From assembly GCA_034439475.1 (NCBI GenBank), contig JAWXAN010000007.1:30920-94919 (forward strand): 64,000 nt of DNA. The letters are read 5' to 3'. Below, piece by piece: positions 62,961-64,000 of the stretch (within the stretch, counting starts at the first letter, position 1; every line of letters begins with the position of its first letter). This stretch comes from Candidatus Zixiibacteriota bacterium (GTDB lineage Bacteria > Zixibacteria > MSB-5A5 > GN15 > FEB-12). Position numbers and translations under genes: made by a program. The notes below the pieces were generated by a model. That model made no database searches and was not told where the DNA came from. It was given only the letters and a program-made list of their open reading frames with translations.

Positions 62961-63887
62961 TCATGCCTCGGCGTCGACGTCGATTGTATCCTTGAGGCTG
63001 ACTTTGGAAATATCGAAATCGACTTGGTAGCGTTCGATATGGGTCGCGCGGCCGTCTTCGGTATTCACTCTGACAATTACCCCCATCATCTTGACATCGT
63101 CGACTGCTGTTGTGAACCGTTTAGGCATGGCGGTCAAAAATCTTCCGAGCGACGGCCCTTTTTCCATGCCGATGATCGAGTCATGGGGACCGGTCATGCC
63201 GGCATCGGTGAGGTAGGCGGTGCCGCGGTCTGAAATTTTTTCATCGGCGGTCTGGACATGGGTATGGGTGCCAACAACCGCTGAAACTTTTCCGTCGAGG
63301 TAGTATGCAAGGGCTTGCTTCTCGCTTGTGGCTTCGGCATGAAAATCAATGAAAACCATTTTGACATTTTCGGCCAGTTGATTGATCTCTTTGTTAGCGA
63401 CGCGGAAGGGACAGTCGATATTATTCATGTAGACGCGGCCCATGAGGTTCATCACACACAGTTTGTGGCCTCTGACGGTATCGACCCAGACTCCGCCGCC
63501 GGGCACATGGGGGGGGTAATTTGCCGGGCGTAACAGTTTCGGTCTCTGCTCGAAATATTCAAGAATCTGCACCCGGTCCCAGATGTGGTTTCCCGAGGTT
63601 TGCAGGTCGACGCCATACGTGAAGATTTTGCGAGACATCTCGGGTGTGATGCCAAAACCGCCGGCCGCGTTTTCGATATTGGCGATTACATAATCGACAT
63701 TATGTTTGGCCCGCATCGGTTTAATAAGATGCGCGGCGGCCTGACGCCCGGGTTTGCCGCAAATATCGGCGACAAACATGATGGTGATCTCCGTCGGGAG
63801 ATCAGGCGAAGTGGTATTGTCAGGTGTTGGGGTCTCGGGGATGTTCTCCCCTGTGTCGGTTGGCCCAGAAGGGATATGTTCAGACAA
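62961..63887 (-). CDS. ymdB: YmdB-family metallophosphoesterase
   Basis: YmdB is a calcineurin-like phosphodiesterase (2',3'-cAMP in Bacillus) linked to RNase Y. It has the metal motifs MFVADICGKPGRQA, NIENAAGGFGITPE, SGNHIWDR, FIDFHAEATSEK and VGTHTHVQTADE. A 32-residue Pro/Thr/Asp-rich leader not usual for the family precedes the first strand. The start at 63887 is a TTG without a clear Shine-Dalgarno; a shorter start is not visible because the next Met lies inside the first strand. folD follows by 36 bp; rny is the usual upstream gene and may lie beyond the window. Confidence 0.93.
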   Translation of the reverse strand: MSEHIPSGPTDTGENIPETPTPDNTTSPDLPTEITIMFVADICGKPGRQAAAHLIKPMRAKHNVDYVIANIENAAGGFGITPEMSRKIFTYGVDLQTSGNHIWDRVQILEYFEQRPKLLRPANYPPHVPGGGVWVDTVRGHKLCVMNLMGRVYMNNIDCPFRVANKEINQLAENVKMVFIDFHAEATSEKQALAYYLDGKVSAVVGTHTHVQTADEKISDRGTAYLTDAGMTGPHDSIIGMEKGPSLGRFLTAMPKRFTTAVDDVKMMGVIVRVNTEDGRATHIERYQVDFDISKVSLKDTIDVDAEA

Positions 63888-64000
63888 ACGAAAAACTTTC
63901 TAAGGCGGACATACGGGTTTATGGGGGTGCGCTCCGCCCTGCGCCGGTCAATAGCTTCTTACGGCAGAGAGTGTAATACAATTTGGGCGGGGGGGCAAGT

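Noticed and set aside
1..64000. tRNA, rRNA, CRISPR, IS or prophage sequence
   Set aside because: I looked in every intergenic gap for tRNA-like arms, regular direct repeats and transposase or integrase genes, and found none.

Overview
The window comes from a Gram-negative bacterium of the FCB superphylum, most likely an uncultured lineage such as Candidatus Zixibacteria. This placement is an inference. It rests on moderate GC content, secreted proteins with NPFNP / FlgD-Ig type C-terminal sorting domains, a PorV-like barrel, dockerin-like repeats built on DISDLT..LIxYLF, and a bacterial COX24/mS38-type mini-protein. Nearly all genes lie on the minus strand. Only a lipoprotein (7.4 kb), purD (29.1 kb) and a TPR protein (30.6 kb) are on the plus strand. 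I found no tRNA, rRNA, CRISPR array, IS element or prophage.

Layout. (1) 1-7.1 kb: a truncated DUF2723/GT117 membrane protein, nusB, ribH, a fused riboflavin synthase-RibBA gene, ribD, and an FMN riboswitch whose 5' P1 arm is perfectly complementary to a downstream terminator arm. A 394-bp block of dispersed repeats splits the rib genes. (2) 8.3-18.9 kb: a tight ten-gene run hrcA-grpE-dnaK-dnaJ-prmA-rsmE-prepilin peptidase-histidine kinase-efp-rnhC, read from a sigma70-type promoter that lacks CIRCE but carries another dyad. (3) 19-26.3 kb: typA, three envelope or lipoprotein genes, an NtrC-class response regulator, and an outer-membrane barrel. Two NtrC-like dyads 32 bp apart and a -24/-12-like element lie in front of the lipoprotein gene. 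(4) 26.7-35.3 kb: secreted proteins (M14 carboxypeptidase with dockerin-like repeats, a triplicated-module protein, a large protein with a cohesin-like region and sorting domain) around plus-strand purD and a TPR gene. (5) 35.5-47.4 kb: HU/IHF with a 31-residue COX24-like protein, mltD-sppA, and the lapA-lapB-SPOR-mutS-mutL-miaA operon. (6) 48.2-53.8 kb: an exopolysaccharide set (Wza-like exporter, TPR, BY-kinase-like ATPase, XrtA-type deacetylase) with a diguanylate cyclase upstream. (7) 54-61.7 kb: a secreted 1015-aa protein, a PorV-like/TPR protein, an anti-sigma kinase fused to a SpoIIE phosphatase, and a STAS antagonist. (8) 62-63.9 kb: folD and ymdB.

Most notable observation: the STAS gene (54233-54637) contains a run of ten A residues near its end. 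Directly beyond it, the -1 frame stays open for 97 codons without its own usable start codon and encodes a convincing winged-helix-like, Arg-rich domain. Programmed -1 frameshifting or transcriptional slippage at A10 would make a STAS-wHTH fusion next to a membrane kinase/phosphatase fusion. That would be a partner-switching system whose output could be a DNA-binding form of the antagonist. A recent frameshift mutation or a consensus error is the competing explanation.
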